Shown: one piece after another, positions 1-8,178 of the stretch | Layout: each line of letters starts with the position of its first letter | Numbering within the stretch: the first letter of the stretch is position 1 | NCBI GenBank assembly: GCA_015548865.1 | Contig: JADMXW010000023.1 | Coordinates: 29,682 to 93,681 of the forward strand | DNA: 64,000 bases | Source: Serratia marcescens | GTDB taxonomy: Bacteria; Pseudomonadota; Gammaproteobacteria; Enterobacterales; Enterobacteriaceae | Direction of reading: 5' to 3' | Notes under the pieces: generated by a model | The model's database searches: none | What the model was told of the DNA's origin: nothing | What the model saw: the letters and a program-made list of their open reading frames with translations, nothing else | Made by a program: the position numbers and the translations under genes

Positions 1-77
1 ATATCTCTGGTGTTCTGCATGTTGGCGCCGCCCTGTCGTTGCTCTTTCTGTGGTTTGTCATTATAACTCACCCATAG
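1..77 (+). CDS. C-terminal end of a possible membrane protein (partial)
   Basis: An open frame enters at the left edge and stops with TAG at 75-77. The 24 visible codons read as a strongly hydrophobic helix (GAALSLLFLWFVII) followed by a short polar end, which is what the last transmembrane segment of a transporter looks like. The family cannot be named from so little. It could also be a chance open frame. It points toward the HipA-like pair, so it would be convergent with that pair. Confidence 0.3.
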   Translation, partial: ISGVLHVGAALSLLFLWFVIITHP

Positions 78-105
78 TAGAACAATATCTGTGCAATCTG
101 CATTT

Positions 106-582
106 TTATGTATTGCTTCGCTCCGGCGATAAAATCGCGGCAAGCCGATGGCGCGAAGTGGGCACTAACCCGACCTGAAGTCCGAAGGGTTTGAATAGCC
201 TGTTGATGACATCAGCAGTGTAGTTTCCTCGGTCATTTTCCACTTCGGACAGTGTTTTGCGTGATATAGAAACCAGATTGGCAAAGGCATCTTGTTTTAG
301 TCCTAGTACATCAGCCCGAAGCATTTTTAGTGCTTTACCCTGTGTGATTTCACCCATTAACAGATGCCTGATAATGGCATTCATGGCTGACTGTCTTTCT
401 GACGCGCTAATCGGCTTGGCTTTTTTAGAAACACGCTGTCGCTTAATGCTTTGTACCGTGGGAGTCGGTGTGGTCGGCTCGGTGGTATAGCTTGTTATCG
501 GTTCGTGCATTGCGCGATTTTTTTCTTTTATTTTCCTTATTGTTTCTCTCGCAAGCATCACATCATTATTTTGATTTTTCAT
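106..582 (-). CDS. XRE/HipB-type helix-turn-helix protein, partner of the HipA-like kinase
   Basis: 158 residues. The C-terminal half carries a helix-turn-helix (about residues 85-140, with LKQDAFANLVSISRKTLSEVEN and FGLQVGLVP beyond it being typical of HipB-like XRE repressors). The N-terminal 65 residues are a basic, low-complexity extension. The start is placed at 582 because its ATG overlaps the TGA of the upstream kinase gene (ATGA) and has GGGG six bases before it; an ATG at 594 is in frame but has a weaker site. It is probably the antitoxin and autorepressor. It lies downstream of the toxin-like gene, the reverse of E. coli hipBA. Confidence 0.75.
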   Translation of the reverse strand: MKNQNNDVMLARETIRKIKEKNRAMHEPITSYTTEPTTPTPTVQSIKRQRVSKKAKPISASERQSAMNAIIRHLLMGEITQGKALKMLRADVLGLKQDAFANLVSISRKTLSEVENDRGNYTADVINRLFKPFGLQVGLVPTSRHRLAAILSPERSNT

Positions 583-1934
583 AGCAAACCCCATCTATCC
601 AATTTCTGTTCTATATAGTTGAAACCGATAGACGGCAGGGTAGCTATCTGTTCAGGAACGCCCCTTTGTATAAGCCTCTCTTTTAGCCCCAGTAGTTTTT
701 GCGCGGTTTCCTGCAATGCTTTCAGTAATATTTCGGCCGGCACAAGATCGTCAAGTGTTTGTGCAATTGCCATAAAATTATACTCGCCCCCATTTTCTAA
801 TGGCGCAGCCCACTTCATTGTGCGTGCGATCCCTTCAGGGTCTGCTTTCATGGGAGCAAAGTCGTAGATAGGGGCTAACGTAATGCCGCTTTCTGCTTTA
901 AGAAATGCGGTATTTCTTCCATGGTTATCACTGTTGCCGAAAATAATATTGAGTAAATCCCGACGTACCCATTCGATAACAAAGGCAGTAATATCAAAAT
1001 CAAAGCCCTGTTCTGTCACCATATTACTGAGTGTGATTTTGTTTATTAGTGTTCTGAGCGTTTCCTCATGATAAAGCGTAACGCCGGGTGCTTTTCTTAA
1101 TATTGAATACACGGATTCCATGCCAAATCGCTTGATACCCCCCTCTTTTTCGAAAGAGACATCAAATCTGGGGAGCCACAGAGAAGGGTAATATTCCCCT
1201 TCTTCCAGCCGCATGTTTTGAGTGGAAATTGTGTTAAACCCAAGGGCTGTCAATTCTTGATAATAATAGAATTCGGCACGTAATATATTACAGTCAACTT
1301 CGCTGCGGCTTCCTCGAGGGTATTTAACCAGGTAATAAATATCTCTCTTGCTTGAGTCGTGTTGGTAAGTGTCAATCCATATGCGCTGATCTGGTGTACA
1401 ACGGAGTAATAATTTCGGCGCTTCGCCCCCTGCGCCCGTTGCCCCACCTGCCGCCGCACCGCGTTGTTGAGCATAATCCAGAAAATCACTCGCTCTGTTT
1501 TTAACGTCATCAACAGAGAAAAAAAGTTGTTCCGCCTCGGGATGGAACGCAGGAACAGATTCTTTGATGCGCAAATTGCCAATGGGAGACACAGTGCCAT
1601 GTTTTAGAATGACAAAATTTTGCTGACTGGAGGTCAGCCCGTCAAGATCAAGGTATTTCTCCCAATAACGTCGGCTTGCCCCACTGGGAATAATATCATC
1701 AAGAAAACGCATCCAACCGGGCTGGCCACCATCATCGAAGAAGAGGGATACGGGGTGGTTAAGTGATACGGCGTAATTATCATCACGGTTCAGGTGGTCG
1801 ATGGCGTAGTCAGACTGATAGTCCAACTCGGTGAGTTGATACCTGCCGTGTTCACTTTCGGGAAAAGTGATGAGTGCAATATCACACCATTGATTGTTAA
1901 GGAAAGCCTGTAGCGTTAACTGTTCCACCTGCAT
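579..1934 (-). CDS. HipA-like serine/threonine kinase (toxin-like)
   Basis: 451 residues, HipA-fold kinase. Visible motifs are a glycine-rich loop at about residues 159-175 (GGATGAGGEAPKLLL), the catalytic loop NSDNHGRN at 334-341 and the metal-binding DFA at 358-360. HipA kinases inactivate translation factors or tRNA synthetases by phosphorylation; the target here is unknown. The loop running into EAPK differs from E. coli HipA, whose loop carries the autophosphorylated serine, and recalls the HipH/YjjJ-like branch, though this placement is uncertain. GGAGG lies only one base before the ATG at 1934, so the GTG at 1928, seven bases after it, may be the true start. It is followed by and coupled to the XRE gene. 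Confidence 0.8.
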   Translation of the reverse strand: MQVEQLTLQAFLNNQWCDIALITFPESEHGRYQLTELDYQSDYAIDHLNRDDNYAVSLNHPVSLFFDDGGQPGWMRFLDDIIPSGASRRYWEKYLDLDGLTSSQQNFVILKHGTVSPIGNLRIKESVPAFHPEAEQLFFSVDDVKNRASDFLDYAQQRGAAAGGATGAGGEAPKLLLRCTPDQRIWIDTYQHDSSKRDIYYLVKYPRGSRSEVDCNILRAEFYYYQELTALGFNTISTQNMRLEEGEYYPSLWLPRFDVSFEKEGGIKRFGMESVYSILRKAPGVTLYHEETLRTLINKITLSNMVTEQGFDFDITAFVIEWVRRDLLNIIFGNSDNHGRNTAFLKAESGITLAPIYDFAPMKADPEGIARTMKWAAPLENGGEYNFMAIAQTLDDLVPAEILLKALQETAQKLLGLKERLIQRGVPEQIATLPSIGFNYIEQKLDRWGLL

Positions 1935-1948
1935 ACCTCCCGCTATCT

Positions 1949-2048
1949 ATGAGTAAAATAGTACGTTTAATCTGCATAATTTTCAATCAGTGTAACTTTT
2001 TTTACTCTTTAACTTCATTTTTGCTATTTTATGAGTATTTTGGTACGT
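1949..2048. promoter_or_regulatory. Promoter region of the HipA-like pair with a repeated 18-base motif
   Basis: Two direct copies of ATGAGT-NNNNN-RGTACGT stand at 1949-1966 and 2031-2048, separated by very AT-rich DNA that should hold the promoter. Repeats of this kind upstream of hip loci are normally bound by the HipB-type partner; that role is inferred here. Confidence 0.4.
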
Positions 2049-2424
2049 ATTATTTTTTGAGCGACAACGCCCGACATTCAAGCGTCTGAGCTATGCCCAA
2101 AAATCGCCGGGTGAGGATCTCGCCTCGTTTGTGGTGCCTCCAGCGGCGGGCACCGAGTATCGCTGGAAGAATAGCCAGAGCGATAACAAATCGACCGGTC
2201 AGCAGTGCCGTGCTGATAGCGCATGGCGCAGCGCCGCTACAATTAGCCCACATTTTCCCGGTCGTCATCTGGAATTTACCTGTACTGACGATCGCGGTGA
2301 TGGCCGCCCGATGAGCAGTGATTATGCGTATCTTGAGGATCTGCATGTGTTTATTCGTATCGGTTATCATGAAGCCGGTGAGAGAAAACGCTTTGCCTTT
2401 GACTATGTGACGCTGGTGAAGTGA
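2035..2424 (+). pseudogene. Truncated relic, C-terminal fragment of an unrecognised protein
   Basis: The frame is open from 2035 to TGA at 2422-2424 but has no ATG near its beginning; the only early initiator is a GTG at 2131 without a Shine-Dalgarno sequence. The residues from about 2059 on look like real protein (mixed charged and aromatic residues, for example HVFIRIGYHEAG and FAFDYVTLVK at the end) and base composition changes from AT-rich to balanced at about 2055. This suggests the 3' part of a host gene cut by the arrival of the HipA-like segment. I do not recognise the family. A short intact gene using the GTG is the alternative. Confidence 0.45.
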
Positions 2425-2433
2425 TCTGTGTTG

Positions 2434-2473
2434 GCGCACGTTCTCCGCTTGAGTGGAGAGCGTGCGCAATTTT
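2434..2473. terminator. Bidirectional rho-independent terminator
   Basis: GCGCACG and CGTGCGC arms continue inward through TCTCC/GGAGA around a short loop, followed by AATTTTAATT. It lies between the relic ORF and the convergent PLP-enzyme gene and can serve both. Confidence 0.7.
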
Positions 2474-2475
2474 AA

Positions 2476-3813
2476 TTAACGCACGGCACTCAGCACCTTG
2501 TCCAACGATCCCACCAGCCAGTCAATGTCCTGCTCCTGAAAAGCCAATGGTGGGCGCAGTTTCAATACATTGCCATAAGGACCAGCCACTGAGGTTAGGA
2601 CTCGTTCGGCTCTGAGGCGTTCGATCACATCCAGCGCCAGCGCCTTGTCAGGTGTTTTGGCGGCGCGATCGCTCACCAGTTCGAAACCGATAAACAGTCC
2701 AGCTCCGCGTACATCGCCCACACATTCATGGCGATCGGCGAGTCGTGCCAGTTCACGTCGCAGTTTTTCACCGACAATCAGGCTGTGTTCCTGCAACTTC
2801 TCTTCGCGGATAACGCGCAACACCGCCTGAGCCGCAGCCATGGAAACCGGGTTGCCACCAAACGTGTTGAAATAGGGGATTTCATCGCTAAAAGCGGCTA
2901 ACACATCGGCTTTGGCTAGCAGGCCGGATACTGGAATCCCATTACCCATTGGTTTACCCAGTGTCACCACATCCGGCACGATACCATGGCGCGCAAACCC
3001 CCAGAAGTTGTCGCCGGTGCGCGCAAATCCCGGTTGTACCTCGTCGGCGATAAAAATGCCACCGTTGGCATGTACCACGTCGAGTGCAGGTTTCAGAAAG
3101 CCTGCCGGCCCTGGCAGCACGCCATCAGAAGAGAAGATCGAATCGACCAGCAGACCCGCGAATTTGATGCCATGCGCTGCCATGTCGTCGATCTGTTTTT
3201 GGATCTCATTGGCAAACCAGACACCTAAATCGGGTGCATCAACGCGGTAGCGGTCGGGAGGCGGCACCAGACGAGTGGTGGACGCGAGCGGTTGGCCGCT
3301 GCCCAGTGCCGGTGATGCGCCAGAGGTCAGTTCGCTGGTGCCGTGATAGGCCTCCTGGCTGACGATGATGCCAGTGCCGCCGCTGTAAGCTTTAGCGATG
3401 CGGATCGCCAGATCGTTGGCTTCCGAGCCGGTACACATGTACATCGCTTTATTGATTTCGCCAGGCACAGTTGTCAGCAGATCGGCGGTGTAATCCAGAA
3501 TGCGTTCATGCAAATAGCGGGTGTGGGTATTGAGCTGGCTCATCTGCTCATGCACAGCGGCGATAACAGCGGGGTGGCAGTGCCCAATGCTGGCAACATT
3601 ATTGTAGACATCCAGATATTTATCGCCTGCAGCATCCCACAGGTATTGCCCTGCACCACGAACCAGATGCACAGGGTTGCGATAAAACAAACGGTAGGAT
3701 TCACCGAGCAGTTGACTGCGCTTATCGGTCAGTTTGCGCGTTTCGGCATCCAACGCATCCGCGTGTTCTGCGCGAAAGCTATTGGTATCCATGATAGTAG
3801 AACGTGTTGCCAT
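2476..3813 (-). CDS. Class III aminotransferase-fold PLP enzyme, probably phosphonate-related
   Basis: 445 residues. PLP sites of fold type I class III enzymes are visible: TGSEAND at 128-134, IADEVQ at 255-260 and the Schiff-base lysine 287 in TLGKPMGNG. The GKPMGNG form is typical of the branch that contains ethanolamine-phosphate phospho-lyase and the (R)-1-hydroxy-2-aminoethylphosphonate ammonia-lyase PbfA, rather than ordinary omega-transaminases. Its gene is divergent from a putative 2-aminoethylphosphonate transporter, which fits a role in breaking down that compound or a hydroxylated relative. No PhnW, PhnX, PhnY or PhnA gene is in the window, so the route is incomplete here. GGAG precedes the ATG at 3813. 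A general aminotransferase remains possible. Confidence 0.75.
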   Translation of the reverse strand: MATRSTIMDTNSFRAEHADALDAETRKLTDKRSQLLGESYRLFYRNPVHLVRGAGQYLWDAAGDKYLDVYNNVASIGHCHPAVIAAVHEQMSQLNTHTRYLHERILDYTADLLTTVPGEINKAMYMCTGSEANDLAIRIAKAYSGGTGIIVSQEAYHGTSELTSGASPALGSGQPLASTTRLVPPPDRYRVDAPDLGVWFANEIQKQIDDMAAHGIKFAGLLVDSIFSSDGVLPGPAGFLKPALDVVHANGGIFIADEVQPGFARTGDNFWGFARHGIVPDVVTLGKPMGNGIPVSGLLAKADVLAAFSDEIPYFNTFGGNPVSMAAAQAVLRVIREEKLQEHSLIVGEKLRRELARLADRHECVGDVRGAGLFIGFELVSDRAAKTPDKALALDVIERLRAERVLTSVAGPYGNVLKLRPPLAFQEQDIDWLVGSLDKVLSAVR

Positions 3814-3949
3814 GATGACTCCAAATTTCGGTTAAGCACAGTATTTCGAACGGCACCGTATTTCTGTCAGACACCGTACATAAACAGGATGGGAATAGCT
3901 TACGCATTAATCTGATTGAAAAGCAACTAAATACACAAATACATTTAAA

Positions 3950-3988
3950 TGCACTTTTTTGATGCGTTTAAAACACCAAAAAAGTGCA
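3950..3988. promoter_or_regulatory. Perfect 12-bp inverted repeat in the divergent promoter region
   Basis: TGCACTTTTTTG at 3950-3961 is exactly repeated in inverse as CAAAAAAGTGCA at 3977-3988, with a 15-base spacer. It sits between the divergent PLP-enzyme and binding-protein genes. Likely an operator, perhaps for the DeoR-type regulator encoded at 8179; it could instead form a hairpin in RNA. Confidence 0.5.
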
Positions 3989-4164
3989 ATATCATACAAG
4001 TAATCCCTTTCTTTTATCCTTCATTAATTCGACGCTAACTGAGTAATTCCTTGTTTTATTAGCTTATGATAGTCGCCATTTATACTTTCATTAGGGTTGG
4101 CATGATTAGTGCTTAAAATTACACAGATACAAAATAACGCACAAAAAAATGCAGAATGTGAAAT

Positions 4165-4176
4165 GCACAAAAGTGC
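4165..4176. promoter_or_regulatory. Second GCAC/GTGC palindrome before the binding-protein gene
   Basis: GCACAAAAGTGC lies 60 bases before the ATG at 4237 and shares the TGCAC...AAAGTGC core with the larger inverted repeat at 3950-3988. Two related sites suggest one regulator binding twice. Confidence 0.4.
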
Positions 4177-4236
4177 TCACTTTCTCAGGGCTACGCCACC
4201 GAGTTATGACTTCCGCAACCATTAAGGGGAACATTT

Positions 4237-5253
4237 ATGAAACGTTTTTCATTACGCCGTACCAGCCTGCTCGCGGCATGCACCTTTGCGACCCTGGTGG
4301 GAGCGGCACACGCAGGCACCATCACGGTGTATACCTCGTTGGAAGAGGATGAAATCAAGGATTACGTTGCACAGGCGAAGAAGGACATGCCAGATGTCAC
4401 CGTGAATGTACTGCGTTTGTCCACGGGCGATCTCGGTCCGCGCATTTTGGCAGAAGCCAAGAACCCACAGCATGACGTGGTCTGGGGATGGGCGCTGACC
4501 AATGTGATGGATCCGCGCATTTCTGCGTTGCTGGAGCCGTACGCCGCCAAAGGCAGCGAAAAGCTGGATGGAACCTATCGTGCGCCGGATAACAAATGGT
4601 TCGCGGCCACGGGTTACATGGCGGCTTTCTGTGTGAACACCGAAGCGCTCAAAGCGAAAAACCTGCCGGTTCCCGCCACCTGGCAAGATTTGACCAACCC
4701 GATTTACAAAGGCGAAGTGGTGATGCCGAACCCGGTTTCATCAGGCACGGGCTATCTGCAAATTGCCGCGCTGCTGCAATCCAAAGGGGATGAAAAAGGG
4801 TGGGAATTCCTCAAATCGTTGGATGGCAACATTGCCCAATACACCAAATCCGGCTCTCGCCCGTGTAAAGCGGCGCGCACCGGTGAATACGCGATTGGTG
4901 TGTCGTTGGCGTTTGCCGCGATGCAATCTATCGAAGAAGGGTACCCGGTCAAAATGGTCATTCCCAGTGATGGTGCAGGCTATGAGCTGGAAGCCTCTGG
5001 CTTGATGGCGGCATCAAAAAATAAAACGGATGCCAAGCGTTTCTTGGATTGGACCTTATCCACCAGTGCAGCGACGCTGTACACCAAATACAAAGAGATC
5101 GTCACCATTCCCGGCGTAGAGCAATCGAAAGCGGCCAAGCTGGCGGGCCTGCCTGCCGATCTCTCCAGCGTGCTGTTCCCGGTTGATTTCGCTAAGAGTG
5201 CTAAAGAGCGTGATGCCATTTTGGAAACCTGGCAAAAGGCGATTGGTCGCTGA
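4237..5253 (+). CDS. ABC transporter substrate-binding protein, putative 2-aminoethylphosphonate type
   Basis: 338 residues with a cleavable signal peptide (KRFSLRR, hydrophobic core, AHA at 24-26). The mature protein begins TITVYTSLEEDE, the opening strand of the family 1/6 iron- and phosphonate-binding proteins, and contains the conserved ATGYMAAFCVN and NPVSSGTGYL segments. The whole set (binding protein, ATPase, single fused permease) matches the putative 2-aminoethylphosphonate importer group related to PhnSTUV. The substrate is inferred from family and context; ferric iron or another anion is the main alternative. AAGGGGA precedes the start. It is the first gene of the transporter operon. 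Confidence 0.8.
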   Translation: MKRFSLRRTSLLAACTFATLVGAAHAGTITVYTSLEEDEIKDYVAQAKKDMPDVTVNVLRLSTGDLGPRILAEAKNPQHDVVWGWALTNVMDPRISALLEPYAAKGSEKLDGTYRAPDNKWFAATGYMAAFCVNTEALKAKNLPVPATWQDLTNPIYKGEVVMPNPVSSGTGYLQIAALLQSKGDEKGWEFLKSLDGNIAQYTKSGSRPCKAARTGEYAIGVSLAFAAMQSIEEGYPVKMVIPSDGAGYELEASGLMAASKNKTDAKRFLDWTLSTSAATLYTKYKEIVTIPGVEQSKAAKLAGLPADLSSVLFPVDFAKSAKERDAILETWQKAIGR

Positions 5254-5499
5254 TAACAGGTTGTTCAAACGGATGACTTAGCCCGTTGTTAGGTGAAGTG
5301 CGGCGATGGGGTCGTAGCGGCGTAAGCCGCCGAAGTGCCCCTCGTCGTGATTCGCCGGGAAACACGGACATGTCGGAAAGGGGGGCTGTAACCTCATGCC
5401 GTTTTTTTTGTACCAACGCAGGCTATCAGGCCAGCGTTGAGGCCGTTGTAATACAAGGCGTCTTTGTCCCAGACGTTGTTTAAAGAGGATAGTAAGTAC
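5254..5499 (+). other. Structured 246-base spacer inside the transporter operon
   Basis: No gene is seen. The spacer holds a GC-rich hairpin (AGCGGC-GTAA-GCCGC near 5312-5326), a run of eight T after GCCG at 5398-5408, and a later CAACGC/GCGTTG hairpin. A partial terminator or stability element that lowers expression of the ATPase and permease relative to the binding protein is likely. Confidence 0.4.
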
Positions 5500-6498
5500 A
5501 TGGCGCTGGTGATTCAGAATCTCTATAAAAGTTTTGACGGCCACGTAGCGCTCGATCGCATTAACTTGTCGATTGAGAACGCGGAGTTTGTTTGCTTACT
5601 CGGGCCCAGTGGCTGTGGAAAAACCACGCTACTGCGGATTATCGCCGGATTGCTCAGCAGCGATGGCGGAAAAATCAGTCTGGATGGCCGCGATTTGATT
5701 AATGTGCCCGCCCGCGATCGCGGATTTGGCATTGTGTTCCAGTCTTATTCATTGTTTCCACACATGACCATTGCGCAAAACATTGGTTATGGGTTGAAAA
5801 TTCGTCATACGCCGGAGGCGGAGATTCGCGATCGCGTCAACAGTCTGTTGGACACGGTGCGCCTTGGCGGGTTTGGCGATCGTTATCCTAATCAGCTTTC
5901 CGGCGGCCAGCAGCAGCGTGTGGCGATAGCGCGAGCGTTAGCCGTCAATCCGTCGTTGTTGTTACTGGATGAGCCACTTTCTGCACTGGATGCGCGCGTA
6001 CGTGCCGGATTGCGCCAGGAACTGCGTGAAGTCCAACAACGGTTAGGCATTCCCACGCTGATGGTGACCCACGATCAGGAAGAAGCCATGAGCATGGCGG
6101 ATAAAATCGTCTGTATGCAGGGCGGTCTGATCGTGCAGGAAGGGACGCCGCGCGAGCTTTATACCGCACCGCGCACTCGCTTTGTGGCTGAATTTATGGG
6201 ACACAGCAATCTGTTGCCTAAGGCGACGGTCCAGCAGTGGATGCCGGAACTGCTGCAGACTTCTGCGCCAGAGAATGCCGAGCTGTTTATTCGCCCTGAA
6301 CGTATCGCCATGACGAAAGCGCCTGATGCCGAGGGGCAGGTGGTGAGCACCAGTTTTTTGGGCAGCATTCAGCGGGTTGAAGTGCTGTGGAAATCACATC
6401 CGTTGCTGGTGGAAACCAGCAGTGCTCTCAACTGGTCAGCGGGCGATCGCGTTGCGCTTTCCATTGCCGCGCAAGATTGCGCCTGGGTGCAAGCATGA
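5500..6498 (+). CDS. ABC transporter ATPase of the putative aminoethylphosphonate importer
   Basis: 332 residues. Walker A GPSGCGKTT, Q-loop VFQSYSLFPH, signature LSGGQQQRV, Walker B LLLLDEPLSALD and the switch histidine in VTHDQEEA are all present, followed by a C-terminal regulatory domain of about 100 residues with the RPERI motif of TOBE-type subunits. It energises the permease encoded next. The ATG at 5500 is chosen because AAAGAGGA lies ten bases upstream; a TTG at 5464 is in frame but lacks a site. The stop overlaps the permease start (ATGA). Confidence 0.88.
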   Translation: MALVIQNLYKSFDGHVALDRINLSIENAEFVCLLGPSGCGKTTLLRIIAGLLSSDGGKISLDGRDLINVPARDRGFGIVFQSYSLFPHMTIAQNIGYGLKIRHTPEAEIRDRVNSLLDTVRLGGFGDRYPNQLSGGQQQRVAIARALAVNPSLLLLDEPLSALDARVRAGLRQELREVQQRLGIPTLMVTHDQEEAMSMADKIVCMQGGLIVQEGTPRELYTAPRTRFVAEFMGHSNLLPKATVQQWMPELLQTSAPENAELFIRPERIAMTKAPDAEGQVVSTSFLGSIQRVEVLWKSHPLLVETSSALNWSAGDRVALSIAAQDCAWVQA

Positions 6499-8141
6499 GT
6501 TATTCACTCCTTCCTCCGCAAACGGCGGCTGATCGCTGGTTATCTCGTCTCTGTCTCTATCTGCCGCTGGCGGCGTTGCTGGCATTTTTTGGTGCGCCGA
6601 TGCTCAGCATTCTGTGGCACAGCCTGCTCGACGATCGTAGCGGCACGTTTGGTTTCTCGAACTATCTGGCATTGATGAATGCGCCGGGCGTCTGGCGCGC
6701 AATGTGGAACAGTCTGGTGTTGGGTGCCGTTACCACGTTGGTGACACTGGCACTGGGGTTTTTCGTCGCGTATGGGCTGGAATGTACCGCTATGCCCGCC
6801 AAACGTTTTATCTCCTTTGCCACGTCGTTGCCGGTATTAGCGCCATCATTAGTGCTCGGTCTGGGTCTGATTTTTTTGCTCGGGCGTAATGGCATCGTGG
6901 GAAACTTGTTAGGTGTGCGCCTCAATATTTACGGTTTTTGGGGATTGCTGATTGCCAACGTGCTGTATGCATTGCCGCAGGCGATTTTGATCATTCGCGT
7001 CACGCTGCGCCAAAGTGATACCCGGCAGTATGAGGCGGCGAACGTGCTGGGCGCTACGGACTGGCGGCAGTTTTTGGACATCACCTTGCCAGGCGTGCGC
7101 TATGGTATTTTGAGCGCGGCCTTTGTAGTGTTTACCATCACCATCACAGATTTTGGTAATGCGGTGGTGATCGGCGGTGATTTCTCTGTGCTGGCGACGG
7201 AGATTTACAGCCAGGTCAGTGGGCAAATGAAGTTTGGCATGGGGGCCGTGGTGGGGATTCTGTTATTACTGCCTGCGGCGGCATCCATCTGGATTGAGCG
7301 TGCAGCCTCGCGTCGACAGAAAACCATCGGCACGTCATCTGCCATTCCTCATGTTCCTCAACCATTGCAGCGCCGAGATATTCCGTTTTATCTGGTGAAT
7401 ATGGTTATAGCGTTGTTGATTGTGACGGTGATTGCCACTGTGGTGATTGCCAGCATGATTCGCCTGTGGCCTTATCGGTTGGACCTGACACTTAAGCATT
7501 ACAACATCGATCTTGCTGGGGGATATGCACCGCTCTGGACATCCATCTGGATTTCAGCGTTAGCCGCCGTTATCGGTACGCTGCTGCTGTTTTTGCTTAC
7601 ATTTGGGATTCGTCGCCAACCGGGAAAAAGCGCGGATTTTGCCGCGTTGCTCAGTGCACTGCCCGTGGGTGTGCCGGGACTGGTGCTTGGGCTGTCATAT
7701 GTGTTCACGTTTAATACCGCTGACCTCCCTTGGGGGATGCTGTATGGGTCGGCGATTCTGGTGGCGTTGTGTAACTACTACCATTATCACACGCAGGGAT
7801 ATACCACGATGATGATGGGGATGCGCAATGTGCCCAACGCCATGGAAGATGCCACCACCGTGCTGGGGGGAGGCGTGGTGCGTATCCTGCGTGATGTCTA
7901 TTTGCCTGCCATGCGACTGACGCTGATCTCCGTCGCCATGTTCTTGTTTATGCGTTCCATGGTGACCCTCTCGGCGGTGATTTTTCTGGTTACGCCGTCG
8001 CTGCCACTGGGTGCTGTGACCGTTATGCGGCTGGATGAAGCGGGTTTCACCTCGCAGGCAGCGGCTTTTTCTACGTGCATAATGGGGATTGTCGCTATAA
8101 TGGCGCTGCTGCTTCATCTCTTGACGGGGAAACGCCAATGA
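6495..8141 (+). CDS. ABC transporter permease, two fused permease domains
   Basis: 548 residues with two repeats of six predicted membrane helices. Each half has an EAA loop: YEAANVLGATDWRQFLDITLP in the first and MEDATTVLGGGVVRILRDVYLP-like sequence in the second. The halves are joined by a basic linker (about residues 270-300). Fusion of both permeases is usual in the FbpB/PhnU-like importer families, so a second permease gene is not needed. The ATG at 6495 overlaps the ATPase stop, giving translational coupling. The ATPase frame runs into this gene with no gap. Confidence 0.87.
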   Translation: MSYSLLPPQTAADRWLSRLCLYLPLAALLAFFGAPMLSILWHSLLDDRSGTFGFSNYLALMNAPGVWRAMWNSLVLGAVTTLVTLALGFFVAYGLECTAMPAKRFISFATSLPVLAPSLVLGLGLIFLLGRNGIVGNLLGVRLNIYGFWGLLIANVLYALPQAILIIRVTLRQSDTRQYEAANVLGATDWRQFLDITLPGVRYGILSAAFVVFTITITDFGNAVVIGGDFSVLATEIYSQVSGQMKFGMGAVVGILLLLPAAASIWIERAASRRQKTIGTSSAIPHVPQPLQRRDIPFYLVNMVIALLIVTVIATVVIASMIRLWPYRLDLTLKHYNIDLAGGYAPLWTSIWISALAAVIGTLLLFLLTFGIRRQPGKSADFAALLSALPVGVPGLVLGLSYVFTFNTADLPWGMLYGSAILVALCNYYHYHTQGYTTMMMGMRNVPNAMEDATTVLGGGVVRILRDVYLPAMRLTLISVAMFLFMRSMVTLSAVIFLVTPSLPLGAVTVMRLDEAGFTSQAAAFSTCIMGIVAIMALLLHLLTGKRQ

Positions 8142-8178
8142 ACGCCGTTTACGCCTTTACGCCAGAGAATTACTATTC

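Noticed and set aside
2050..2469. 139-codon minus-strand frame over the relic ORF
   Set aside because: It begins within the terminator hairpin and overlaps the plus-strand relic, which has the more protein-like composition.
7695..8138. 147-codon histidine-rich frame opposite the permease
   Set aside because: Antisense shadow of transmembrane codons; histidine-rich content is an artefact of the complementary strand.
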